A DNA stretch of 58,942 nucleotides from the NCBI GenBank assembly GCA_035934015.1, contig DASYYH010000001.1:1-58942 (forward strand), in the 5' to 3' direction. The position numbers and the translations under genes were made by a program. Positions 1 through 9,208 of the stretch are shown piece by piece (within the stretch, counting starts at the first letter, position 1; each line of letters opens with the position of its first letter). This DNA is from Candidatus Acidiferrales bacterium. GTDB taxonomy: Bacteria; Acidobacteriota; Terriglobia; Acidiferrales; UBA7541. The notes beneath the pieces were generated by a model that was given only the letters and a program-made list of their open reading frames with translations, made no database searches and was not told the origin of the DNA.

Positions 1-308
1 GTACCATTGTGCTGGGCAGGACGCATTGAATCCAACCCTGTTGAAGGGTCTTCGTTGGCTTCTGAGTGATGACGCCTTGGATCCAGCTAGGATAAGACAG
101 GCTCTCGAGAGCTCCGATGCGATCTTCCGCAAGTTCGGTGCTGCCGCCGCCGCCCGGTTGCACAAACAGCAGAAAGAGCCGCTCGTTTGCGCTTCGGCGG
201 TCCCTGATCCTGACATCTCCATTTTTGCGAGTCGTTTACTGGCGGGTTAGTTTGAGATTGGTGGCGCACGCTAAGCGATACGTTCAGGGGATTTTGCGAA
301 GTGGGTGG
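1..308. other. Left edge, no supported gene
   Basis: No reading frame here resembles a protein I recognise, and the short frames present overlap each other on both strands without a convincing ribosome-binding site. The G+C is ordinary. The stretch lies next to an RHS fragment and a REP-like hairpin, so it is probably decayed accessory DNA. It contains GGTGGCGCA near 260, a partial copy of the motif that starts the hairpin at 309. Confidence 0.4.
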
Positions 309-334
309 CGCACCCTTTGATGTTTAAGGGTGCG
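309..334. repeat. REP-like hairpin
   Basis: CGCACCCTT at 309-317 and AAGGGTGCG at 326-334 form a perfect 9-bp stem around an 8-base loop. It sits directly before the RHS fragment, and a partial copy of its GGTGGCGCA lead-in occurs near 260. A compact GC-rich palindrome in non-coding DNA beside recombination-prone genes is typical of dispersed REP-type repeats. Only one full copy lies in the window, so repetition in the genome is an inference. Confidence 0.4.
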
Positions 335-344
335 GATCTTTTTG

Positions 345-527
345 ACGTACACGCAGCCAGACAATTTGAGCATCAGCGTGACCACGGCCAATCAAATCAG
401 CGGCTACACGTACGATGCAGCCGGGAATCTCGATACGATTCCGGGCACCGGCGGCATCACCTTCACGTACAATGCGGAAAACGAACTGACCACTTCGTCA
501 GCGGGCGTGAATTACACCCGAGTTTAT
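345..527 (+). pseudogene. RHS/YD-repeat protein fragment
   Basis: This frame contains GYTYDAAGNL followed about 17 residues later by FTYNAENEL, the tandem YD-repeat signature of RHS/wall-associated repeat proteins, which build large beta-barrel shells around polymorphic toxins. Only about 60 residues remain. There is no proper start, and after the sequence GVNYT the frame runs into about 35 residues with no RHS character before a stop near 638. Intact family members exceed 1,000 residues, so this is an internal scrap left by recombination. RHS genes often shuffle C-terminal modules and leave such fragments. It abuts the broken tRNA-Ser, which fits the edge of a rearranged island. Confidence 0.7.
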
Positions 528-689
528 CCTGAGCGTGTTACAGTCAAGTGCGCGAGAGGACAAAACCTTCCACTGTCACAGAACTGTCACACTAGACGGC
601 ATAAAACAGGCAAAAATCAGCGAACTTCAAAAAACTGAAAATCGCGCTATCTGACGGCTGGCAAAGGGATTTAGTCGAATTTTCCGTCA

Positions 690-720
690 GTTAGCAAAAC
701 GGCGATTTAGCGTTAGCAAA
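690..720. repeat. Direct repeat at tRNA-Ser break (possible att core)
   Basis: GTTAGCAAA is present at 690-698 and 712-720, 22 bp apart. The right copy is the anticodon loop of the truncated tRNA-Ser. A short direct repeat at the point where a tRNA gene is interrupted is what an integrase core site or a failed or secondary integration would leave. No integrase gene is visible in the window, so the assignment stays inferential. Confidence 0.4.
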
Positions 721-751
721 CCGCCGCCTTCAGCCTCTCGGCCACCTCTCC
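713..751 (-). pseudogene. 5' half of tRNA-Ser(GCU), broken at anticodon loop
   Basis: Read on the minus strand from 751 the sequence gives acceptor strand GGAGAGG, TG, D-arm GCC-GAGAGGCTGAA-GGC, G, anticodon strand GCGGT and loop TTGCTAA with anticodon GCT. The D-arm equals that of E. coli tRNA-Ser(GCU) as I remember it. The stem should then continue ACCGC, but the next bases are CGCTA, and no variable arm, T-arm or CCTCTCC acceptor strand follows down to position 1. The tRNA is therefore cut exactly at the 3' side of the anticodon loop, a favoured crossover point for tyrosine integrases. GTTAGCAAA occurs at 712-720 and again at 690-698. Confidence 0.75.
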
Positions 752-868
752 GCGGTCGGCAAATTGAATGGCCTGCAAAGTATAGCATCATCGAATGTTT
801 TCCGTCTCGGCCAGACGCGCGCACATTGGAGGATGCGCCACCGCGCTTTTTCCTCGCTGTGTGTCGAC

Positions 869-893
869 TTATGAGTCTGATGTAGACTCATAA
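869..893. promoter_or_regulatory. Perfect palindrome, likely operator
   Basis: TTATGAGTCT at 869-878 and AGACTCATAA at 884-893 are perfect 10-bp inverted arms separated by GATGT. There is no T-run, so it is not an intrinsic terminator. The AT-rich dyad looks like a binding site for a dimeric regulator. It lies about 85 bp upstream of the MutS-like gene. The half-site AGACTCATA recurs at 19669-19677 between the -35 and -10 boxes of the hsp20 promoter. The GAGT/ACTC cores recall the HspR HAIR element, but the spacing is 9 rather than 7 bases. Confidence 0.5.
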
Positions 894-975
894 CGCTTGC
901 GAAGCAGATCGTCGGACCAACATCACTCAAAAACGAGCAGACGAGGAATTGCTGTGAACGGAGAGGCTGAACCCA

Positions 976-2766
<1,791 letters not shown>

Positions 2767-2943
2767 ATTGCGGCCAGCGACCCTCGAACGGATTTTATGG
2801 CGCAAGACAATTCCTTACCCTGAGCAATCCTCGAAACGAAGCGAACTCACGGAATCCCGCTTTGATGCGAAGGCCCGCGGTGATTCAAGACTTCGCATGA
2901 TTCCCTTGCTGCTACGTAAATCTCTAGCTAGCATAGCGGCTCC

Positions 2944-3741
2944 ATGCCGCTGGCGATCGAACACATAAGGCGAATGCGCGGCGGTGCGCAATCACACCTG
3001 ATGCGGTGCGAGGACGAAAACTATTACATCGTTAAGTTTCAAAACAACCCACAAGGAACGCGGATTCTGGCGAATGAATTGCTGGGAACACGGCTGGCGG
3101 CAAGGATTGGGCTGGCGGTTGCGACGGCAGCGGTCGTCGAAGTGCGTCCGGAGATGGTGGCGCTGACCGAGGACCTAGTAGTCCAGCTGGGTCGCGGGCG
3201 CATTCCCTGCGCGGCCGGGCTGCAATTCGGCTCGCAGTATCCGGGCGAGCCGGCGAGGACGCCCGTTTACGACTTCCTGCCTGATGAGCAGTTGCGCGAG
3301 GTCGAGAATCTCGCGGATTTCGCGGGTGTGCTCGCTTTCGACAAATGGACTTGCAACACGAACGGGCGTCAGGCGATTTTTCTGCGCGCGCGGGACAGTG
3401 AGCGGTACCGCGCGGTGATGATCGACCATGGATTCTGCTTTAATGCCGGTGAATGGAATTTCCCGGATGCGCCCCTGCGCGGAATCTACGCTCGATCCAG
3501 AGTGTATGAAGGAGTGGGCGACTGGGAGGCCTTCGAGCCCTGGCTTGCGCGCATCGAGCAACGGATTACGGAAGACGTGCTGGACGAGATCGCCCGGGAG
3601 ATTCCGCCCGAGTGGTATAATTTCGACCAGGAAGCACTCTACCGCATGATGGAGCAACTTTTGCGCCGGCGAAAGCGGGTGCGGGAACTGATTCAGAGCG
3701 CGAAAAATTCCACGCACGTGCCTTTCCCCAATTGGACGTGA
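2944..3741 (+). CDS. HipA-like kinase-fold protein
   Basis: This 265-residue protein resembles the small HipA-like kinase family. YYIVKF at residues 27-32 would supply the ATP-binding lysine (K31). AFDKWTCNTNGRQ at 131-143 corresponds to the catalytic loop, and MIDHGF at 159-164 to the metal-binding Asp. In HipA the catalytic loop carries N-x-D; here it reads N-T-N, so the presumed catalytic Asp is Asn140. This suggests reduced or altered kinase activity, although the alignment is by eye. The stop is three bases from the next start, so it is co-transcribed with the DUF3037 gene. Whether the pair is a toxin-antitoxin system is unknown. The 178 bp upstream hold no visible gene. Confidence 0.75.
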   Translation: MPLAIEHIRRMRGGAQSHLMRCEDENYYIVKFQNNPQGTRILANELLGTRLAARIGLAVATAAVVEVRPEMVALTEDLVVQLGRGRIPCAAGLQFGSQYPGEPARTPVYDFLPDEQLREVENLADFAGVLAFDKWTCNTNGRQAIFLRARDSERYRAVMIDHGFCFNAGEWNFPDAPLRGIYARSRVYEGVGDWEAFEPWLARIEQRITEDVLDEIAREIPPEWYNFDQEALYRMMEQLLRRRKRVRELIQSAKNSTHVPFPNWT

Positions 3742-3744
3742 ATC

Positions 3745-4566
3745 ATGCCCGAACGAAACACGCTGACGTACCGCGTCTTGCGCTATACGCCGAATCTGAT
3801 CCGCGATGAGTGGGTCAACATCGGCATTGTGCTCGAAGATCCGCGGAAACAGCAGGCCCGCGCGCGGCTGATTGAAGAATCCTCCGAATTGGCGCGTGTA
3901 CGCAGGTTGCACCCGGCTGCCGATGAAAACCTGCTGCGCTCCTTGCCCTCGGAGTTCGATACGCAGCTGGCGGCCACGGGCGCGAGCGGAGCGTGGATCG
4001 AAAGGATGGAACAAACCCTTTCGAACACGCTGCAGCTCAGCCCGCGCAAGGCTGTTCTGGCCGAAGATTTCGAGGCGGAACTTGACCGCTTGTACCGCGA
4101 CCACGTCGCCGTGCCCCCCCGCCAGAGCCGCGGCGCCGCCATTCTGGAAAGCACGCGCGCCTGGATTCGCACGCGCCTCAACGACATTTTCAGGCGCCAC
4201 CGCATCCTGGCGAAAATGGAAAAAAACGTAAAGGCGGAGCAATTCACGCAGCCGGGGGATCCGCTGCGCATCGATTACGCTTACCGGTACAACGGCACAC
4301 GCGGATATCTGCAGGCATTTTCGCTCGGCCGCGATCCCGCACAGGCCAAGGTACTCGCGTACACGGCGGAGCGTATTCGCGCGCGGCAGGCTCGCCCAGG
4401 CGAGCAGGCGAATTCGGAATTCACGGCCATCACGGAAGCCGCGCCAGAACGCGATAACCCGCGCCATCAGTTCATTGTGCGGCTTTTTGACGAACAGAAG
4501 ATTGCCATGGTTCCTCTGGCGCAGGCGGAGATCTTTGCTGAGCGCCTGCGGGTCCAGCTGCGGTAG
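3745..4566 (+). CDS. DUF3037 domain protein
   Basis: This 273-residue protein begins with LTYRVLRYTPNLIRDEWVNI followed by GIVLEDP, the hallmark opening of DUF3037 (residues about 6-30). The remainder is rich in Arg, Glu and Ala and probably helical. It starts three bases after the HipA-like gene, and the two families commonly occur as neighbours, so they likely form a functional pair. No catalytic motif, signal peptide or membrane segment is seen. The biochemical role of DUF3037 is not known to me. Start ATG 3745 is the first available in frame and matches the conserved N-terminus. Confidence 0.8.
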   Translation: MPERNTLTYRVLRYTPNLIRDEWVNIGIVLEDPRKQQARARLIEESSELARVRRLHPAADENLLRSLPSEFDTQLAATGASGAWIERMEQTLSNTLQLSPRKAVLAEDFEAELDRLYRDHVAVPPRQSRGAAILESTRAWIRTRLNDIFRRHRILAKMEKNVKAEQFTQPGDPLRIDYAYRYNGTRGYLQAFSLGRDPAQAKVLAYTAERIRARQARPGEQANSEFTAITEAAPERDNPRHQFIVRLFDEQKIAMVPLAQAEIFAERLRVQLR

Positions 4567-4586
4567 CGCTTCGCGATATTCCCGCA

Positions 4587-4625
4587 CAAAAGAAAAGCGG
4601 GGCGAGAACGCGAATCCCGCCCCGC
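4587..4625 (-). terminator. Intrinsic terminator of the dehydrogenase operon
   Basis: On the minus strand GCGGGGCG (4618-4625) pairs with CGCCCCGC (4597-4604) to give a perfect 8-bp GC stem, followed by TTTTCTTTTG. It lies just past the stop of the E2 gene at 4648 and ends the minus-strand operon. It also separates it from the convergent DUF3037 gene. Confidence 0.8.
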
Positions 4626-4647
4626 CGGAGAGACTGGCTGGGGAACC

Positions 4648-6033
4648 CTACAGGACGCTCTCGCTCCAGTTCTCGAGGAAGTGTTTGATCTTCCCCATGA
4701 ACTGGTGGGCGATGGCGCCGTCCACCACGCGGTGATCGTAACTCAGCGTCAGATAGACCATCGAGCGGATGGCGATGGCGTCGTCCACAACCACCGGCCG
4801 CTTTTCGATCGTTCCGAGGCCCAGAATCGCCACGTTCGGCTGGCTGATCACCGGCAAGCCCATGAGGCCGCCAAAAACGCCGGGATTGGTGATCGAAAAA
4901 GTCCCTTCCTGAACCTCCTCGGGCTTGAGGCGCTTCGAGCGGGCGCGCTCGGCAAGGTCGTTGATGGCGCGCTGCAAACCGAGGAAATTTTTCTCCTCGG
5001 CGTTCTTCACCACAGGAACGATCAGCCCCCAATCGAGAGCCACGGCGATGCCGATGTTGCATTCGCGGTGGTAAACGATGTTGGTTCCATCCACGGACGA
5101 ATTCACCGTGGGGAAGGCACGCAAACCCTCGACGGCGGCGCGGATGAAGAACGGCATGAAGGTGAGCTTCGAGCCGGTCGTGCGCTCGAATTCGTCCTTC
5201 TTCTGGTTGCGCAGCTTGACCAAGCCCGTAACGTCCGCTTCGTCGATGGAATAGACGTGCGGAGAAACGCGCTTCGAGAGCACCATGTGTTCAGCAATTT
5301 TCTGCCGCATCACGGACATGGGTTCGACGCTGTAATTTCCAAAGTACATGCGCTCACGCGGCACGGCCGACTCGAAAGCTGCGTGTGCTTGCGCCCCTCC
5401 CGCCGGCGGTACTGCTGCCGGACGCGCCGCAGAGGCATATGCGGCTGCGGGAGATTGCTGGCCCCGCGCGCCGCCGCCTTCGATGGCGGAAAGAATGTCG
5501 CGTTTGCTGACTCGGCCACCCGCACCTGTTCCGGGCACTTGCGTCAAATCGATGTTGTTCTCCCGGGCAAGGCGCCGAACCAGGGGTGAGCTGCGAATTT
5601 TTTCTGTGCCGGGACGCTGCGGCGGAGCCGCCGTACCCGCCGCCGCAACGGGAGCCGGACGCGGCGCCGGAGCCACTGGAACGGGTTTCGCCGCCTCGGC
5701 CTTGGTTGGTTCGCCCAAGTGCATGGGTTCCTCTTTCGCCTGCGGCTTTGCAGGCGCCGGTGCGGGCGCCGCCGTTGCAGCGCCAGCGCCAGCGCCATCG
5801 CCGTCAATCACGCCGACGACGGTCTGAATCGGTACCGTCTGGCCCTCGGAGACTTTGATCTCCTTCAGCACTCCGGCTGCGGGCGATGGAATTTCCGCGT
5901 CCACCTTGTCAGTGGAAATCTCGAAGAGCGGCTCGTCGCGCTCGACCTTCTCGCCGGGCTTCTTCAGCCACTTGGTGATTGTCCCCTCAAAAATGCTTTC
6001 CCCCATCTGAGGCATGATTACGTTCGTTGACAT
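4648..6033 (-). CDS. 2-oxoacid dehydrogenase E2, lipoyl acyltransferase
   Basis: This 461-residue protein is the core acyltransferase of a pyruvate- or branched-chain-type dehydrogenase complex. A lipoyl domain occupies about residues 1-78, with the lipoylated lysine in EISTDKVDAEI (K43). A long Ala/Pro linker follows, then a peripheral subunit-binding domain at about 147-184 (SSPLVRRLARENNIDL...GRVSKRDI). The catalytic domain follows from about 225, ending in SYDHRVVDG (His434, Asp438). A single lipoyl domain is typical of branched-chain or 2-oxoglutarate E2s, but the substrate cannot be fixed from sequence alone. It is last in the operon after E1 alpha and beta, and its lipoyl group would be supplied by the lipB product encoded in the same cluster. 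Confidence 0.93.
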   Translation of the reverse strand: MSTNVIMPQMGESIFEGTITKWLKKPGEKVERDEPLFEISTDKVDAEIPSPAAGVLKEIKVSEGQTVPIQTVVGVIDGDGAGAGAATAAPAPAPAKPQAKEEPMHLGEPTKAEAAKPVPVAPAPRPAPVAAAGTAAPPQRPGTEKIRSSPLVRRLARENNIDLTQVPGTGAGGRVSKRDILSAIEGGGARGQQSPAAAYASAARPAAVPPAGGAQAHAAFESAVPRERMYFGNYSVEPMSVMRQKIAEHMVLSKRVSPHVYSIDEADVTGLVKLRNQKKDEFERTTGSKLTFMPFFIRAAVEGLRAFPTVNSSVDGTNIVYHRECNIGIAVALDWGLIVPVVKNAEEKNFLGLQRAINDLAERARSKRLKPEEVQEGTFSITNPGVFGGLMGLPVISQPNVAILGLGTIEKRPVVVDDAIAIRSMVYLTLSYDHRVVDGAIAHQFMGKIKHFLENWSESVL

Positions 6034-6063
6034 CAGTCTCTCCTTCGAATCAAAACCCGAATC

Positions 6064-7038
6064 TCAATACGCGGCCAGCTCGCGCGCCGCGGAAAGAATA
6101 TCGTTCACGTTGGGCAAAAAGCGCTCTTCGAGCGGCGGCGAGAATGGCACCGGCGAATCCTTCGCCGTCACGCGCAGAACCGGCCCATCCAAATCCTCGA
6201 ACGCTCCTTCGCAGGCCACTGCGGCGATTTCGCCGGCAATGCCGCCAGTGCGCGTGTCTTCATGAACAATCAGCAGTTTGTTCGTCTTCTTCACCGACTG
6301 CAAAATCGTTTCTTTGTCGAGCGGCAGCAGCGTGCGCAGGTCGATGACTTCCACGTCGACTCCCTCCCTGGCGAGCGTCTCCGCCGCTTCGAGAGAGCTA
6401 TGCATCATCGCCGCATAAGTGACGATCGTCAGATCGCGGCCCTCGCGCCGGACGATGGCTTTGCCGATGGGCACCGTGTAATCGTCCTCGGGCAGCTCTT
6501 CTTTGATCCGCCGGTACAAGAATTTGTGCTCGAGAAATAGCACAGGATTGTTGTCGCGGATTGCGGACTTGAGCAAACCTTTCGCGTCGTAGGCGGTCGA
6601 GGGATAAATCACCTTCAACCCCGGCGTGTGGACGAAGTACATCTCCGGATTCGCGGAATGGAAAGGCCCGCCGTGAACGCCGCCGCCCGAGGGTCCGCGC
6701 ATCACCATCGGCACCGGAGCGCCCCAGCGGTAGTGCGATTTGGCCACAAAATTCGTAATCTGATTGAAACAGCAAGCGATGAAATCGATGAACTGCAGTT
6801 CGGCGATAGGCCGCAAGCCCTGATAGCTCATGCCCACGGCTGCGCCGATGATCGCCGTTTCGCTGATGGGCGTGTCGATGACGCGCTCCCAGCCAAAACG
6901 CTCGAGCAAACCCGCCGTCACTTTGAATGCGCCGCCGTAAACGCCGATGTCTTCTCCGATGGCCACGACTGCCGGGTCGCGTTCCATCTCTTCGAAAATC
7001 GCCTGGCGAATCGCCTCGAGCATCGTGACCGGCGCCAT
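6064..7038 (-). CDS. 2-oxoacid dehydrogenase E1 beta subunit
   Basis: This 324-residue transketolase-like beta subunit pairs with E1 alpha to decarboxylate a 2-oxoacid on thiamine diphosphate. Recognisable elements are VVAIGEDIGVYGGAF near residue 24, the cofactor-proximal ISETAIIGAAVGM, and RGPSGGGVHGGPFHS. The C-terminal domain contains IVTYAAMMHSSLEAA and LLIVHEDTRTGG. FLYRR...LPEDDYTVPIGKA resembles branched-chain 2-oxoacid dehydrogenases, but pyruvate is also possible. Its ATG overlaps the TAA of the E1 alpha gene (TAATG), so translation is coupled and equal stoichiometry is favoured. E2 follows 30 bp downstream. Confidence 0.92.
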   Translation of the reverse strand: MAPVTMLEAIRQAIFEEMERDPAVVAIGEDIGVYGGAFKVTAGLLERFGWERVIDTPISETAIIGAAVGMSYQGLRPIAELQFIDFIACCFNQITNFVAKSHYRWGAPVPMVMRGPSGGGVHGGPFHSANPEMYFVHTPGLKVIYPSTAYDAKGLLKSAIRDNNPVLFLEHKFLYRRIKEELPEDDYTVPIGKAIVRREGRDLTIVTYAAMMHSSLEAAETLAREGVDVEVIDLRTLLPLDKETILQSVKKTNKLLIVHEDTRTGGIAGEIAAVACEGAFEDLDGPVLRVTAKDSPVPFSPPLEERFLPNVNDILSAARELAAY

Positions 7039-8303
7039 TACTTTCTCCCCTCTTTGCCCTTGGGGCCTCTGCCGAAGGGAACACGCGCGGGAACCTTGGG
7101 CTTTTCTGGACGCCCATTCGACTTGCCCGCTGATTTTTGCGCTGCAGCAATCGTTCTCGAAGACTTCGCTCCGTTGCCGCCATTCGCGCCCGCTGCCGCG
7201 GATTGCTTCGTCATCGTGGACGCCAAATCAAATCCGCCGAAATCGGTGACTTCCCATTCCGGCTTCACGCTCGATTGCGGCGGCGTGACTTCTTTTTTAG
7301 ACCGCTTCCATTCGGCTTCGATCGTGTGGCAGCCGTCGCAGTAAACGCCCTGTTCGGCCAGTTCCGGGGGCGGAAAGGGGGATTTCTCGGCGACGTCGAG
7401 AGCTGCCTCCAATTCCTTCTCGATGCGCGCCGCGAATTCAGACTTCGTTTTCTCATCCCAAAGATTGTTTTGGGTAAGATATTTTTCGTAGCGCGCAATC
7501 GGATCCCGCGCTTCCCAGTATTCAAACATTTTCTTCGGCACGTACTCCGCCGGATCGTGCTGCGCGTGGCCCTTCATGCGCATGGTCTTCGACTCGATCA
7601 GCACCGGCCCTTTGCCCGCGCGGCAGCGGTCCACGGCTTCCTTCGTGGCCTGGTAAACGGCGACCACATCATTGCCGTCCACGATAGAGCTTGCGATGCC
7701 GTAGGCCTTCGCGCGGTCGGCCAGATCGTGAATCGGTACCTGTTTTGCCACGGGCGTCGAATAAGCCCACTGATTGTTTTCGACAACGAGCACAAGCGGT
7801 GCGTGCTGCGTCGCGGCGAAATTCAATCCTTCGTGGAACGCTCCTGTGGACGTCGCGCCGTCGCCGACCCACGTCATGGCCACGATGTTTTGGCCGAGAT
7901 AGCGTCCCGCGATGGCGACGCCGGTCATCACCGGAACCAGATCGCCAAGCATGGAAATCGGCGAAACGACGTGCCGCCCCTTGAGATCCCCGAAGTGGCT
8001 CGTGCCGTCCTTGCCCTTTGTCGGCGAATCGTAGCGCGCCATGTATTGCATCAGGATATCGGCCGGTTTGTAGCCCTTCACGAGCAGGCCGCCGACGTTG
8101 CGAATCATCGGCGCAATCCAGTCGCGCTTCTCAAGCGCATACGCCGTGCCCACGGAGGTTGCCTCTTGTCCCAGATTCGAATACAGCCCGCCGACAACTT
8201 TGTTTTGCCGAAACAGCCGGACGAGCTGCTCATCCAGCATGCGGTTCAACTTCATGTAGTAATAAAGTTCGAGGTGCTGATCCCTCGTGAGCGGATAGCT
8301 CAT
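7038..8303 (-). CDS. 2-oxoacid dehydrogenase E1 alpha subunit, extended C-terminus
   Basis: This 421-residue thiamine diphosphate-binding subunit carries the GDG...NN cofactor motif (GDGATSTG at 147-154, NN at 176-177) and KTMRMKGHAQHDPAEY, which corresponds to the phosphorylation-loop region. Typical bacterial E1 alpha proteins end near residue 320-360. Here GVYCDGCH at 318-325 is followed by a low-complexity Ser/Lys/Ala/Gly/Pro-rich tail of nearly 100 residues. The CxxCH could bind zinc or simply be fortuitous; no export signal accompanies it, so a haem role is unlikely. It is third in the operon, between lipB and E1 beta, and its stop overlaps the E1 beta start. Confidence 0.92.
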   Translation of the reverse strand: MSYPLTRDQHLELYYYMKLNRMLDEQLVRLFRQNKVVGGLYSNLGQEATSVGTAYALEKRDWIAPMIRNVGGLLVKGYKPADILMQYMARYDSPTKGKDGTSHFGDLKGRHVVSPISMLGDLVPVMTGVAIAGRYLGQNIVAMTWVGDGATSTGAFHEGLNFAATQHAPLVLVVENNQWAYSTPVAKQVPIHDLADRAKAYGIASSIVDGNDVVAVYQATKEAVDRCRAGKGPVLIESKTMRMKGHAQHDPAEYVPKKMFEYWEARDPIARYEKYLTQNNLWDEKTKSEFAARIEKELEAALDVAEKSPFPPPELAEQGVYCDGCHTIEAEWKRSKKEVTPPQSSVKPEWEVTDFGGFDLASTMTKQSAAAGANGGNGAKSSRTIAAAQKSAGKSNGRPEKPKVPARVPFGRGPKGKEGRK

Positions 8304-8398
8304 ATTCTGCTCCCTGCGCGACTTCCCATTATCCTACTCCGGCTCGTTCCGCGATACCGCCGAGTTCTCATTTTTGGGCTCGTGGCACTGCTTCTTTT

Positions 8399-9175
8399 TC
8401 AGGTGCCCACGTGCGCCACGGGCGTTTCGTGTTCCCGCAAAACCTCTTCCAATGTTTCGCGCGCTACCAATTGCATCTTGCGTCCGAAAATCTCTCCTAG
8501 ATGGAAAACAATTCGCGGCGCAACTTCCTCGCGGCTGACTGCTCGCCCCAGCAATCGCTCGAGCGACGTCGCTCGCTTATCGGGAATGCCGCACGGAACG
8601 ATCAAATCGAAGTAGCGCAAATCCGTCGAGACATTGTAAGCGAATCCGTGCGAAGTAACCCATCGGCTCAAATGCACGCCAATGGCTGCGAGCTTTTCTG
8701 ACGCATTACCATTCATGCCGCCGGAAAGAACATCGACCCAAACGCCCGTCAAGCCCGCTTTACGACCTGTCTCAATTCCGAATTCCGCCGTCGCGCGGAT
8801 CATCGCCTCTTCCAACTGGCGCACATACCATGCAACGTCACGCCGGATCGCGGCGAGATTCAGGATTGGATAGCCAACGATCTGTCCCGGCCCGTGATAG
8901 GTGATGTCGCCCCCGCGATCGGTAGCGTGAAATTCGACGCCCATCTGCCGCAACAAATGTGACGATGCCAGCAGATTTTCCTGATGCCCGTTGCGCCCGA
9001 GCGTGATGACGTGCGGATGCTCGCACAAAAGTAAAACGTCCGGCACAGCATCGGCTCTGCGCGCGGCAACGAGCTTCCGCTGCAAATCGAAGGCGGGACC
9101 GTATTGCATCAGTCCCAAATCGACAACCCAGCACGTTTTGTCGTGCGCCGTCACTTCTCTTTCATCCTTTGGCAA
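8399..9175 (-). CDS. lipB: Octanoyl-[ACP]:protein N-octanoyltransferase
   Basis: This 258-residue LipB transfers octanoate from acyl carrier protein to the lipoyl-domain lysine of E2-type proteins, the first step of lipoate assembly. The family signature DRGGDITYHGPGQIVGYPI lies at residues 86-104. The active-site Cys is in IVPCGIPDK (C195), and the conserved Lys is in EKLAAIGVHLSRWVTSHG (K161). The length is slightly above the usual 210-250. It lies between lpdA and the E1 genes, so the modifying enzyme is co-expressed with the complex it modifies. The lipoyl synthase LipA gene is not in the window. Confidence 0.95.
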   Translation of the reverse strand: MPKDEREVTAHDKTCWVVDLGLMQYGPAFDLQRKLVAARRADAVPDVLLLCEHPHVITLGRNGHQENLLASSHLLRQMGVEFHATDRGGDITYHGPGQIVGYPILNLAAIRRDVAWYVRQLEEAMIRATAEFGIETGRKAGLTGVWVDVLSGGMNGNASEKLAAIGVHLSRWVTSHGFAYNVSTDLRYFDLIVPCGIPDKRATSLERLLGRAVSREEVAPRIVFHLGEIFGRKMQLVARETLEEVLREHETPVAHVGT

Positions 9176-9208
9176 CCCGCTCCCGCACGTTGCGACACTG
9201 CAAGCATC

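Noticed and set aside
690-751. Group I intron in the tRNA-Ser anticodon loop
   Set aside because: No 3' tRNA half is found within the 690 bp available, and the sequence beyond the break contains an RHS fragment and not intron-like pairing elements.
2768-2968. Short plus-strand open frame before the HipA-like gene
   Set aside because: No ribosome-binding site, no recognisable motif, and it overlaps the start of the HipA-like gene.
3175-4587. 470-codon open frame on the minus strand
   Set aside because: Antisense to the HipA-like and DUF3037 genes, which are supported by family motifs and tight coupling.
7137-8615. 492-codon open frame on the plus strand
   Set aside because: Antisense to E1 alpha and the end of lipB; no domain in the translation.
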